NCBI GenBank assembly: GCA_027922465.2
Contig: BQMF02000616.1
Span: 1 to 64,000, forward strand
Source: Turritopsis dohrnii
Taxonomy: Eukaryota > Cnidaria > Hydrozoa > Anthoathecata > Oceaniidae
Reading direction: 5' to 3'
Length of the DNA: 64,000 nt
Made by a program: the position numbers and the translations under genes. Of the stretch, positions 8,451 to 16,003 are shown piece after piece. How positions within the stretch are numbered: the first letter of the stretch is position 1; each line of letters opens with the position of its first letter. Below the pieces are notes generated by a model, which was not told the DNA's origin, made no database searches, and was given only the letters and a program-made list of their open reading frames with translations.

Positions 8451-9456
8451 CATCAGGGAAATTTGTCATCATCTGGTTGATTTCATAAAATTTTTGGATA
8501 TCTTTTTCTCGAACAGCCTCATAAAGTTCCAATTGATACATAGTGAAGCCTTTCCTATTGGAACGATGGTAGTTTTGGTACATTCGCCCTAGTGTTATTA
8601 GTACACCAATGCAAGAAACTATAGTTCCTAACACTGCAACCAACCACACTATAATGAAGCAGTAGCCATATATGACATGTGAAGATAGCTCACATGATAA
8701 AGTTAGTGTATTGGTGTATATAACCGTGAGACTACCCTTATTTGCCTCAATCGTGCACATACCCATAGTAGGAAAGAGTACATTATTACCTTTCTTCGTT
8801 ATATCTGGCACTCCTATGAGTTGTCTGCATGCCTGGAGAATCGACAGGTTCATGATGATGTACAAAATTTCCACTATAAATTGGCAAAAAATGTACACAT
8901 TCTTCGTACAAGTCACAGTATCACAAAAGTACACATTATAAATCGCTGCTGCAGAGGAAGATTCTACACAGCTCTTGAATTTTTCCAATCGCTCAAAGTT
9001 CCACTTGAACAGCATATATGGCAACTGTAATGCCATTGAACATGCTAGAATGAAGAATGGAATCCATTGGTAAGATGTGATAATAGTCTTTTTCATGGGC
9101 ACACATGATCCTCGCGACTTACATAGCACATGACTGCCATCTCGCTGCTGGAGAATTCCAGTCATATCGAGAGTATCAGGAATTCCGTACTCGTGAGATA
9201 GTTCATATTTTGTGAGCTCCTCATATATATATAGACCCTTCATCCAGCAAGCATTTTGTATGAATTTGTTCCCTACATCCCAACCTAACATATTGCAATT
9301 CATGCCATCTTTGTACCAACACCATGCCGTTATGAGAGTTGTCAACATGATTATCTTTGAACCCAGCAGCCTGTTAAATCTGGATGTAACTGAATCATTT
9401 CTCTTCTTAGTAAAATCTATAGCGAGAACTTGCTTGAGCGGATCTATAATATTCAT
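8398..9456 (-). CDS. Innexin captured by the Polinton (vinnexin-like), 352 aa
   Basis: Innexins are four-pass gap-junction and hemichannel proteins of invertebrates. Visible hallmarks: TM1 (residues ~32-52); first extracellular loop with Cys54 and Cys70 in NACW, plus Cys112 and Cys118; the family signature YQW at 129-131 opening TM2 (~129-150); TM3 (~187-210); second loop with FPTMGMC (Cys234) and LSC (Cys255); TM4 (~261-289); and a cytoplasmic tail. The length fits the family. The frame has no intron. The ATG at 9456 is preceded by GATAAA. The last ~16 codons are encoded by a 55-bp sequence repeated directly at 9538-9596, so the gene sits between direct repeats. Polinton-2 lacks it. Viral innexins are known from ichnoviruses; I know of none described in Polintons. 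Confidence 0.9.
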   Translation of the reverse strand: MNIIDPLKQVLAIDFTKKRNDSVTSRFNRLLGSKIIMLTTLITAWCWYKDGMNCNMLGWDVGNKFIQNACWMKGLYIYEELTKYELSHEYGIPDTLDMTGILQQRDGSHVLCKSRGSCVPMKKTIITSYQWIPFFILACSMALQLPYMLFKWNFERLEKFKSCVESSSAAAIYNVYFCDTVTCTKNVYIFCQFIVEILYIIMNLSILQACRQLIGVPDITKKGNNVLFPTMGMCTIEANKGSLTVIYTNTLTLSCELSSHVIYGYCFIIVWLVAVLGTIVSCIGVLITLGRMYQNYHRSNRKGFTMYQLELYEAVREKDIQKFYEINQMMTNFPDEQLPTCTRMDVKWETFT

Positions 9457-9537
9457 TTTATCTCTTTTCAAATCCAATATTTGACTCTGCCAAGGATAGA
9501 CTCCTTAAAATATTCAACGAAATGTCAAAGCCTAGAG

Positions 9538-9596
9538 CTTCAAGTAAATGTCTCCCACTTACTTGACGTCCATACGTGTGCAAGTTGGAAGTTGTT
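9538..9596 (+). repeat. 55-bp direct repeat flanking the innexin (copy R)
   Basis: This is the second copy of the repeat, with ACTT duplicated (CACTTACTTG). It ends 12 bp before the ATG of the Bro-N-like gene. Polinton-2 also has the ACTTACTT form, so copy R looks like the original and copy L the derived one. Confidence 0.9.
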
Positions 9597-9608
9597 TCTA
9601 TAAGAAAG

Positions 9609-10380
9609 ATGACCTTATCTTTATTCAACGGATTATCAACCATTGAAGTACTTTTTGATGGACAAAACCAACCATTCATTCACAGAGCACAATTTGGTAA
9701 GTTCTTAGGGTTGAAGCACATAGATACATCTGTTCCAGATACTATGAAGCGTGAGCAACTCACTAGAGCAGAACTTGAAGAGGGGTCCCAACCGTTGGGA
9801 CCCCTTTGGGAGGTCGCGAAACCCCCACGATGTGTTCCTTTCCTTAGAGCTCGCTCTCTGCATTTCAATGCGTAGTGACAAACCTACTGCGACTTTAGCC
9901 CGAAACTGGTTGCTGAAAGAAATTATCCCGAGAGGTTTTAACAAGATTATCCAAGAAAAGCAAAATGCCATTGAGGAAGCTGAAGCAGCTCTTGCTTTAC
10001 TCAACGATGACCTTGTAGAGCGTTATCAAGTTATCGATAAACTCCTGCAAAGACATGTTCCTCACGCAGAAGACCTGCGCAAGGATAATGTTCTTCTGAT
10101 TGTACGCAAGCACTCTACATCAGAAGATGATGAACATTACAACCTGCCTTACTACATCGCACGAATACAGAGACGTACAATCACAAGTAAGAGACGATGG
10201 TTACTCAACCAGTTTCCGAGCAGTGGGGAGATCGTTGTCATCGATAATCCTAACGGTATACACGCGTTTAATAGATTCGAAGAGGACGGGCATGTGGAAC
10301 GTTTCCAGTGTCATTTCAGATTGATCGACTTAACTCGTGATGATCTATATGACTTGGGTGTCCCTGCCCTTGAAGATTGA
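9609..10380 (+). pseudogene. Bro-N / DUF3627-like gene, frameshifted
   Basis: Two frames make up one gene. From 9609 an N-terminal part (IEVLFDGQNQPFIHRAQFGK) resembles Bro-N domains of baculovirus-repeated-ORF proteins. The second frame, to 10380, has a coiled-coil stretch (IIQEKQNAIEEAEAALALL) and a C-terminal part resembling DUF3627, often attached to Bro-N or KilA-N in large DNA viruses (family assignment from memory). The frame change falls between about 9760 and 9860, where a 23-bp perfect palindrome (9782-9804) interrupts the gene. Polinton-2 keeps the N-terminal part (31187-31400) but lost the rest by recombination between the palindromes. Bro proteins bind DNA and are thought to regulate transcription or chromatin. 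Confidence 0.6.
9782..9804. repeat. 23-bp palindrome inside the Bro-like gene
   Basis: Arms GGGGTCCCAAC and GTTGGGACCCC surround one central C. An equivalent palindrome with central G lies at 10384-10406, and both are preceded by TTGAAGA and followed by TT. The base composition is unlike the AT-rich surroundings. Confidence 0.9.
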
Positions 10381-10383
10381 AGA

Positions 10384-10406
10384 GGGGTCCCAACGGTTGG
10401 GACCCC
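10384..10406. terminator. 23-bp palindrome between convergent genes
   Basis: The palindrome lies a few bases past the stop of the Bro-like gene (10380), and the converging minus-strand gene ends at 10470. Together with a second hairpin at 10419-10446 it may form a bidirectional 3'-end or transcription-blocking signal. This role is inferred from position and structure. Confidence 0.5.
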
Positions 10407-10418
10407 TTGGCAGATGTC

Positions 10419-10446
10419 GTTTTGTAGCTTTACCAAGCTATAAAAC
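10419..10446. terminator. 12-bp stem hairpin with TACC loop
   Basis: GTTTTGTAGCTT pairs with AAGCTATAAAAC across a TACC loop. In Polinton-2 (about 31454-31481) the one non-Watson-Crick position is a G-C pair, whereas here it is G-T, i.e. G-U in RNA. Pairing is therefore kept in both copies, which favours an RNA structure at the 3' ends of the convergent genes. Confidence 0.55.
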
Positions 10447-10469
10447 ATAAGGAGGGGGTGCCTCATACA

Positions 10470-11125
10470 TCACATAGCAGGTGCACTCGGGGTATCTGAA
10501 CTGCTCACGAGCTTTTTTGCGATTTCTTCGCGACCTTCTTTCCTTCCACGTTCCAAAAGCTCTTGCTTCTGATGTTCGTAAAGCTGTTTGATCACCTTCC
10601 TTGATCGTTTTCGCAGCTCTTGCTTCTGATGTTCGTAAAGCTGTTTCTCCTCCATAATTCGAGTAAACTCAGGATGATCGATGGTACCGTCTTCGTAGAC
10701 TTTTGATATTAGCACACGCAGACTGTCTAGAACGGTCTGCGCAGCGAATGCGATATCATGATTTTTCTGTACTTTTTACATCGAAAATAGAGGCACATTT
10801 TTGAATACCGCTCATTATTAGACCCACCACGAGAGCTGTCACACACAGCGCGATGCTCATCGAAGTATCCATTTCTGATACCAAGCATGCAATCTCACCA
10901 CCAGAGAGTACAACATTCACCGCGATCAGAAAGTAACATGCATATTTCGCAACTGCTGAGTAGTGTGAAAATTTGCGCTCTAAAGATGTTCGACTTTCTA
11001 AGTTCCCGAGATAGGTATGCTTCCGTCTCCTTCACCGCTTGAATTCTATAGTTTTTTGCGTATCCATTCTCTGGGTCTGGTAAAACAGGATATAGCTTCT
11101 CCGTAGTCACGTCGTACATTGCCAT
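10470..11125 (-). pseudogene. Two-helix membrane gene with coiled-coil tail, frameshifted
   Basis: The start is taken at 11125 (MAMYDV...). The N-terminal ~65 residues are soluble and charged. In the Polinton-2 copy (31660-32148) the frame is continuous through two adjacent hydrophobic segments (ISYFLIAVNVVL and ISFALCVTALVVGLIMIG), an arrangement reminiscent of SLATT-type two-helix proteins, though that match is weak. Here frameshifts near 10990 and 10770 break the middle. The C-terminal piece has the segment QLYEHQKQEL twice and is strongly charged, suggesting a coiled coil. Four bases separate the gene from the stop of the penton-like gene on the same strand. The function is unknown. Confidence 0.6.
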
Positions 11126-11129
11126 CTGT

Positions 11130-11795
11130 TTATTTGAAGACGACGAGCATATTGATAGCTTGTAAATCAACTTTCCTGCCTTGATCGTCGGTGACGTAAA
11201 AATTCAACGTTCGCGTTGAGGACCTCAATTTGTTGGTGAACATAGGACGTTCATAGTGATACGACATGATGTCGCCATACTCGTATTCTGGCTTCTGAAG
11301 TCTAAAAATGTGTACGATTTTCGTAATTGCACCGTTTAACAGAATATAGCTGTTTTCGAATTCCTCACAGTACAGCCGTATAGACTTGAACGTACAGAAG
11401 TTTGGCACCGATCTATATTCACCTTGAGTATACTTCTTATCTAATCCTAAAAGTTCCCCTAAGTTTTCACTTATTGAGACGTAATACCCTTTTTGTACTG
11501 ATAAGTGAAGCTTACCATCCTCTCTTGGATCGAGATTTGCGCATCCAAGTGATCTTGCATTTATTCTTGAACGAATACTCTTTGACGTATATAATCCAGG
11601 TGGAAAGTCTATATGCAGGGGGAACCTTGAATCGACGGGGTCTTTTTTTGATACTTGATCAATGGTAAATCTAGCGTGTTGAACTAGGTTGAGCCACCCC
11701 ACGTATAACACTGCTTCTTTTATCGCAATCTCCGTGCCTTCTTTTAACTCTGTTGGTAACTTGGTTTCTCCAAGATGGGTGACATTTACATACAT
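11130..11795 (-). CDS. Probable penton / minor capsid protein, 221 aa
   Basis: Length and beta-rich composition fit the single-jelly-roll minor capsid (penton) protein that Polintons encode next to the capsid module. The C-terminal part has alternating hydrophobic strands, including LNFYVTDDQGRKVDLQAI, a pattern I associate with the last strands of Polinton pentons. There are no membrane segments. The frame is intact. A decayed homologue at 32153-32810 in Polinton-2 is cut near its start by a Helitron. The start codon faces the divergent gene at 11810 across only 14 bp. Identification rests on context and pattern, so a structure comparison would be decisive. Confidence 0.6.
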   Translation of the reverse strand: MYVNVTHLGETKLPTELKEGTEIAIKEAVLYVGWLNLVQHARFTIDQVSKKDPVDSRFPLHIDFPPGLYTSKSIRSRINARSLGCANLDPREDGKLHLSVQKGYYVSISENLGELLGLDKKYTQGEYRSVPNFCTFKSIRLYCEEFENSYILLNGAITKIVHIFRLQKPEYEYGDIMSYHYERPMFTNKLRSSTRTLNFYVTDDQGRKVDLQAINMLVVFK

Positions 11796-11809
11796 TTATT
11801 ATAAGAGAA
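11796..11809. promoter_or_regulatory. 14-bp bidirectional start region (TTATTATAAGAGAA)
   Basis: This is the whole space between the divergent start codons at 11795 (minus) and 11810 (plus). An almost identical 16-bp spacer separates the divergent starts at 14109 (minus) and 14126 (plus). Both contain TATAATAAA on one strand and GAGAAATG at the start on the other. Confidence 0.6.
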
Positions 11810-12891
11810 ATGAACTACGACAAGGTGCGGTATATTCCAAAATTCGGGCAACCTAGTACACTCTTAGCTGCTAAGGAACTCTGGGAGCAAAGGATCGTTG
11901 TGGATCAACAAGGGAGCTTTTTCATCGCTAAGTTTCGCGATATTTTCTCATTTCCGTTTGTACCCATGAAAATGACATATGGCTCGATATCGACATGTAC
12001 CCAGGACAGTTATCTTTTGCTACCTGGTTAGCTACGACTGGTTGCGGCATATCAACGCAACATCTACACCATAAGAACCCTATGATTGCGAGCATCTACC
12101 GCTTTCACGTCTATTTTCAGATACGTCTGATCTTGAAGCAACTTGAAATTCCTCTACCAAGTGAACTAAGCTTCAACCCGCGAGATAACAAATACAATTC
12201 AAGTGCGTTCAAGACGCTCTCTGCAGAGTTTGACATACCAGCTGACAAGTTCTTCTGGCGATACCCTGCTCGCATGCGGAGAATTGGCAAGAGTTGGCAA
12301 TTCTACGTCCAAAATGATGTTGATGCTGGGTTAAGTAGAGCTGGTATACAACGCTTGTCGCAGAGTACGCGGATGTACGCACGAATGCTTTTAGAAAGTC
12401 AGGCGAGTGCACGTTCCGTTATAGCGGGTGACACTGGACGTGCCTTGGATGCGCAAAAGATCTTCATGACCGCAGTAGAGCAAGCGATCCGGAAAGACAC
12501 TTCTTTAGCGGAAGAGATTGGTAAGTTCCAGAAAGCCTTAAGTTACGCTAGATCGGAACCTGATTTTGGCGTTGCCCTCGGTACATACCTAATACCCAGC
12601 GATTTAAAGCTTGGGAATCTCGACAACATCTCTGATTTTTCGACAAAGCTTACCGTTGCGACTCACATCGGTAAACTACCACCACCACCTAAACAACACT
12701 CTTTGGGAGCATTTCAGGGTCGCAGAATGGCTTCCTCCGATCCTCCAACATCTTCCGTTAAGCGAGCTCAAACATCTCCCGTTAAGCAAGTTCCAACGTC
12801 TTCCGCGGCTAAGCAGCATGAAGAAGAAAAGCAAGCTCTCATGTGGGTAGGTGTCGGTTTAATTGCGGTTCTTTTGTATTTCAAACCATAG
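11810..12891 (+). pseudogene. Conserved Polinton protein with C-terminal helix, small deletion
   Basis: The first frame (11810-12031) and second frame (from about 11980 to 12891) are parts of one gene. Relative to Polinton-2 (33714-34443 and 42255-42560), Polinton-1 lost about 26-30 bp near 11955, removing a short acidic segment and shifting the frame. The protein has the motif YPGQLSFATWLATTGCG, a long soluble middle, a proline/serine-rich C-terminal region with repeated PTSS/KQ elements (residues ~275-310) and a final transmembrane helix (LMWVGVGLIAVLLYF). The family is not identified. Neighbours (penton, coiled-coil protein, capsid) suggest a virion component. The last 33 bp overlap the end of the convergent gene. 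Confidence 0.6.
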
Positions 12892-14109
12892 CCAGTTGCC
12901 TATCAGACCAACCCCCAAAACTACGACTAGCCATGCGTTGCTTGCTAGAGCTATGACACCTTTCTTCAGAAGGTTTAAGAGCCAGCTTACAACACTTCCA
13001 ATGATTCCCGGCAATGCAGCTCCAAGTTTGCTTGCAAGTTTTCCGAGAAGGCGTCCAAGTGCTTCGAGCTGCTTCTTCACCCATTGCTGCACACCAGCTC
13101 TTCCAGAAGCAGCAGGAGGACTTCCTGGAGGAGCACCACCACCACCTGTGAGAGAGGTTGCTATCGTTGATATTACCAGCGAAAACGCTGTTAAGATTGA
13201 AACGATTGTGATGCCTTGCTCTCGAAAAAGGATGCGAAGTTTCTCCCCTAGTGTTCTATCCTTGTCGAGGACTTTGAATACCGTCTCTTTGATGCGCGAC
13301 CACTGGCTAGACAACTCCTTGCGGTTACCACTGAGCACCTCCAGTCGAGATGTACGCTCCGCTTTCAAATTGGAGAGTCGTCGCTTAATCTCTTCTTGTA
13401 TTTCACGATCACTTGTTTCACCTAGTTTACGTTCTTCTTTTGCTATTTGACTATCGAGTTCGCCTAATTTTGCTAAGTTGTTCTCCAGCTCCCCACGTAT
13501 TCGTTTTAGTGCAGCGTCTAAGCCTCTAAGTTCACGGAACTTAAATTCAATCCCTTGCGCGCGTAAGATCTCCTCCACCTCCTCCACCTCTAAACATTTT
13601 TTGGTGCCTTGATTGACCATTTCACCCAACACCTCCACCACATCTGAGATTTTGTCGATGACTTGACTGTTATCCGAGCTATTCATTTCACGATCCGTCG
13701 GTACGGTGTTTTCTAGATTCTTTAAACTATTCATCCACTGAGTTGCTGAGCTATTACCATCCTCAGGTACCTCAAAACCTATATCACGAAGACCTACCTT
13801 CCCTAAAATACGCGCTATTTCACCTTCTGATCTGAGTCGCCCATCCCGAGTTGCTAATGCTTCAGGCTTTCCTTTAAAGTATAAATCGCGGTCTTTCACT
13901 ATAAAGAGATCCGTATGTAAATTCACAGGTTTTTGACCTGTCCGTTCAGACAGTTTTTCATATAGACCTTTCACTTGATCCTGGAGCACTTGTGTCTTGA
14001 GCTGCTCAGTACTTAGACCAGTTGGACTGAATGGGGTCTCACTTATTGGTGGTGGCTGCTCGTCAACAGCATCTTCATCTCCCAAATAATCCATTTCGAT
14101 ATTATCCAT
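12859..14109 (-). CDS. Coiled-coil membrane protein with amphipathic C-terminus, 416 aa
   Basis: I start at 14109 because the spacer before it matches that before the gene at 11810; an upstream in-frame ATG at 14127 overlaps the capsid start codon. The N-terminus is acidic. A long charged region (residues ~150-280) is predicted coiled coil. A first hydrophobic segment (VSILTAFSLVISTIATSL) is followed by a Gly/Pro linker, an amphipathic stretch rich in Leu/Lys/Gly/Ala (LGRLLGKLASKLGAALPG) and one or two terminal hydrophobic helices. The amphipathic block recalls membrane-lytic peptides of non-enveloped DNA viruses, such as adenovirus protein VI; this is an analogy, not homology. A decayed copy is at 42575-43764. 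Confidence 0.7.
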   Translation of the reverse strand: MDNIEMDYLGDEDAVDEQPPPISETPFSPTGLSTEQLKTQVLQDQVKGLYEKLSERTGQKPVNLHTDLFIVKDRDLYFKGKPEALATRDGRLRSEGEIARILGKVGLRDIGFEVPEDGNSSATQWMNSLKNLENTVPTDREMNSSDNSQVIDKISDVVEVLGEMVNQGTKKCLEVEEVEEILRAQGIEFKFRELRGLDAALKRIRGELENNLAKLGELDSQIAKEERKLGETSDREIQEEIKRRLSNLKAERTSRLEVLSGNRKELSSQWSRIKETVFKVLDKDRTLGEKLRILFREQGITIVSILTAFSLVISTIATSLTGGGGAPPGSPPAASGRAGVQQWVKKQLEALGRLLGKLASKLGAALPGIIGSVVSWLLNLLKKGVIALASNAWLVVVLGVGLIGNWLWFEIQKNRN

Positions 14110-14125
14110 TTCTCTTATAATAAAC
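14110..14125. promoter_or_regulatory. 16-bp bidirectional start region of capsid and coiled-coil genes
   Basis: TTCTCTTATAATAAAC fills the space between start codons at 14109 (minus) and 14126 (plus). It matches the spacer at 11796-11809 and the one in Polinton-2 at 43765-43780. Conservation across two divergent gene pairs and two elements argues for a functional minimal promoter. Confidence 0.65.
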
Positions 14126-15382
14126 ATGTATGGTATTGCAAACCCTCATAAGGAATATATGACTCGCTTTGCCTTCAACGCACCGCGTCAGCATGTCAAG
14201 ATCTCGAATACACCAAGTACCATTGACCAGGCTCTATTTCTAGATGTGAGGCTGCCGAATCTTGGTGCTAATGATGTCATTCTACCAGAATCGCTCAAGC
14301 TCACGTTTGATATCAAACTCAACTCCACCGATACAGGACGCTACATCGTCAACAACTTGGGAAAGGCTTTGATCGAACAGTTGACTATCAGTTACGAAGG
14401 AAACATCATCCAAGACATTCAAAATGCGGATGTGATGGAAATTTACAAGGACAGATGGCTACCTGAGGAAATGCAAGTGGAACGTATCCAACAGGGAATA
14501 GATCCGGAGGGTGATGTGAACAAGCTCAGAGTCACACCGGGTGCAACGAGTACTTCAACGAGTAAGTCCTCCCTGGCAGCTGTCCATGGTAACCGTTTTT
14601 CCATTCCTCTATGGGAATTTTTTGAACTCGTCAAGCATCTCCCCTATGTACAGCTTCGCGATCGCTTAAGCTTCAAAATTAAATTCGCAGAGTATGGAAA
14701 GGTCATCAGAGATGCAGGATCAGGATCAGGTGCTTCGAAGAAAGATCCTGACGGCACCTACACTATCTCCAACATTGCTCTAGAATTCGACAAGGTAGAA
14801 GACTCTGACTTCAAACTAAAAGTCTACAATGAACTTGCCAATAGGCGACTACCCTACACCCGTGTTTTACGGCATAGAATAATCCCTTTGGACAAGAAAG
14901 ATACCGCCTGGAATATACAGGTAAACGTGCCCAGCGAGAGTTTAAAGGCTCTTGTTCTATTCTTTCTTGATCCAGACAAACGAAAAGCATACGCTATGGA
15001 TAACACCCATTACTACAACCCGAAAATCAGCAAGGTAGACATTACCATCGAAGGAGAGCCTAATCAACTCTATACACAGGGCTTACTTCCAGAAGAAATG
15101 TATGCCCCGGCACGGAAGTATTTCACTTCCAATGAACTGCTGCCGGCCATTAGTCCTTCTAAATTCTTTGATTCTAATTACTGTCTTTTTATCGACTTTC
15201 GAAGTGTTGCTGACAATACTCTACATGGTGCGGGGAGGCGCCTCAAAAACACTTCAGATGGTGTCACACTGCAGATCACCAAAAAAGCTGATGGTGCGGG
15301 AGCCATCCAATGTTACCTCTTTGTGCTACAAGATGGACAGGTTAACTTCATGAATGAGCGCTTCCACAGTGTAGGCTACTAA
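14126..15382 (+). CDS. MCP: Double-jelly-roll major capsid protein, 418 aa
   Basis: This is the main icosahedral shell protein of Polintons. Length and the succession of beta-rich segments fit two tandem jelly rolls. The N-terminal part has the pattern STIDQALFLDVRLPNLGAND, the middle has FSIPLWEFFELVKHLPY before the second roll, and the C-terminal part ends in a beta-rich LFVLQDGQVNFM. It lies between the coiled-coil gene (divergent) and the ATPase (5 bp downstream), the standard Polinton capsid-ATPase block. The frame is intact. Polinton-2 keeps only short 5' and 3' pieces (43781-44346). The start follows TATAATAAAC. Confidence 0.85.
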   Translation: MYGIANPHKEYMTRFAFNAPRQHVKISNTPSTIDQALFLDVRLPNLGANDVILPESLKLTFDIKLNSTDTGRYIVNNLGKALIEQLTISYEGNIIQDIQNADVMEIYKDRWLPEEMQVERIQQGIDPEGDVNKLRVTPGATSTSTSKSSLAAVHGNRFSIPLWEFFELVKHLPYVQLRDRLSFKIKFAEYGKVIRDAGSGSGASKKDPDGTYTISNIALEFDKVEDSDFKLKVYNELANRRLPYTRVLRHRIIPLDKKDTAWNIQVNVPSESLKALVLFFLDPDKRKAYAMDNTHYYNPKISKVDITIEGEPNQLYTQGLLPEEMYAPARKYFTSNELLPAISPSKFFDSNYCLFIDFRSVADNTLHGAGRRLKNTSDGVTLQITKKADGAGAIQCYLFVLQDGQVNFMNERFHSVGY

Positions 15383-15387
15383 AATAA

Positions 15388-15993
15388 ATGAACCTTATTA
15401 AAGATCCTTGTACCACCATTTTTTCAGGACCGACAGGCTGTGGCAAGACGGAACTGGCTCTACGCTTACTACAGAACCACTTCAAGCACCACTTTGACTA
15501 CATCGTCATTCTCTGTCCTTCCCTCCGATGGAATACAACCTATAAAGACTGTACGATTCTCTGGGAAGATGATGATGTTTTTCTGATCGAACCTACACCA
15601 CAACAGGACTTACTATATTGGATTGAGATATTCACCAGGCAATTGGCAGGGCAGGAAACCTTATTCATCATCGATGATTCCATAGCTGATGAGAAACTCG
15701 ATAAGAAGAGGACTCCACTTCTCAATCTAAGTACCACAGGACGTCATCAAAAACATAGTCTATGGCTTCTCACCCAAGTATACACAGCTCTTCCAAAAAC
15801 TATCAGACGGCAAGCAAAGATGCTATTCGTTTGGTATCCTAAAGAGAAGAGTGATGTTAAGCTTATCGATGATGAAACCAATGTCATCAAAAACGACTGG
15901 AGTGACATCTTGCAAGAATTGGATGCTTCAGAACACGCATATCTTTACATACGATGTAGGTTCCCAAGGAGTTACAAGGTTGTTCTTCAATAA
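15388..15993 (+). CDS. ATPase: A32/FtsK-HerA-like genome packaging ATPase, 201 aa
   Basis: This motor protein would pump the element's DNA into capsids. The Walker A motif is GPTGCGKT (residues 14-21) and Walker B is TLFIIDDS (91-98). A conserved Thr/Gln region (GRHQKHSLWLLTQVYTALP, ~114-132) follows and may hold the sensor Gln. The size is typical for Polinton packaging ATPases. The start codon is 5 bp after the capsid stop in the string AAAATAAATGA, which also contains a possible poly(A) signal for the capsid gene. The frame is intact. The Polinton-2 homologue (44351-44938) lost its start codon but retains Walker A. Confidence 0.9.
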   Translation: MNLIKDPCTTIFSGPTGCGKTELALRLLQNHFKHHFDYIVILCPSLRWNTTYKDCTILWEDDDVFLIEPTPQQDLLYWIEIFTRQLAGQETLFIIDDSIADEKLDKKRTPLLNLSTTGRHQKHSLWLLTQVYTALPKTIRRQAKMLFVWYPKEKSDVKLIDDETNVIKNDWSDILQELDASEHAYLYIRCRFPRSYKVVLQ

Positions 15994-16003
15994 GTATACA
16001 AAC

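Noticed and set aside
12863..13450. 195-codon plus-strand ORF antisense to the coiled-coil gene
   Set aside because: Shadow frame; its opposite strand has helix periodicity and conservation.
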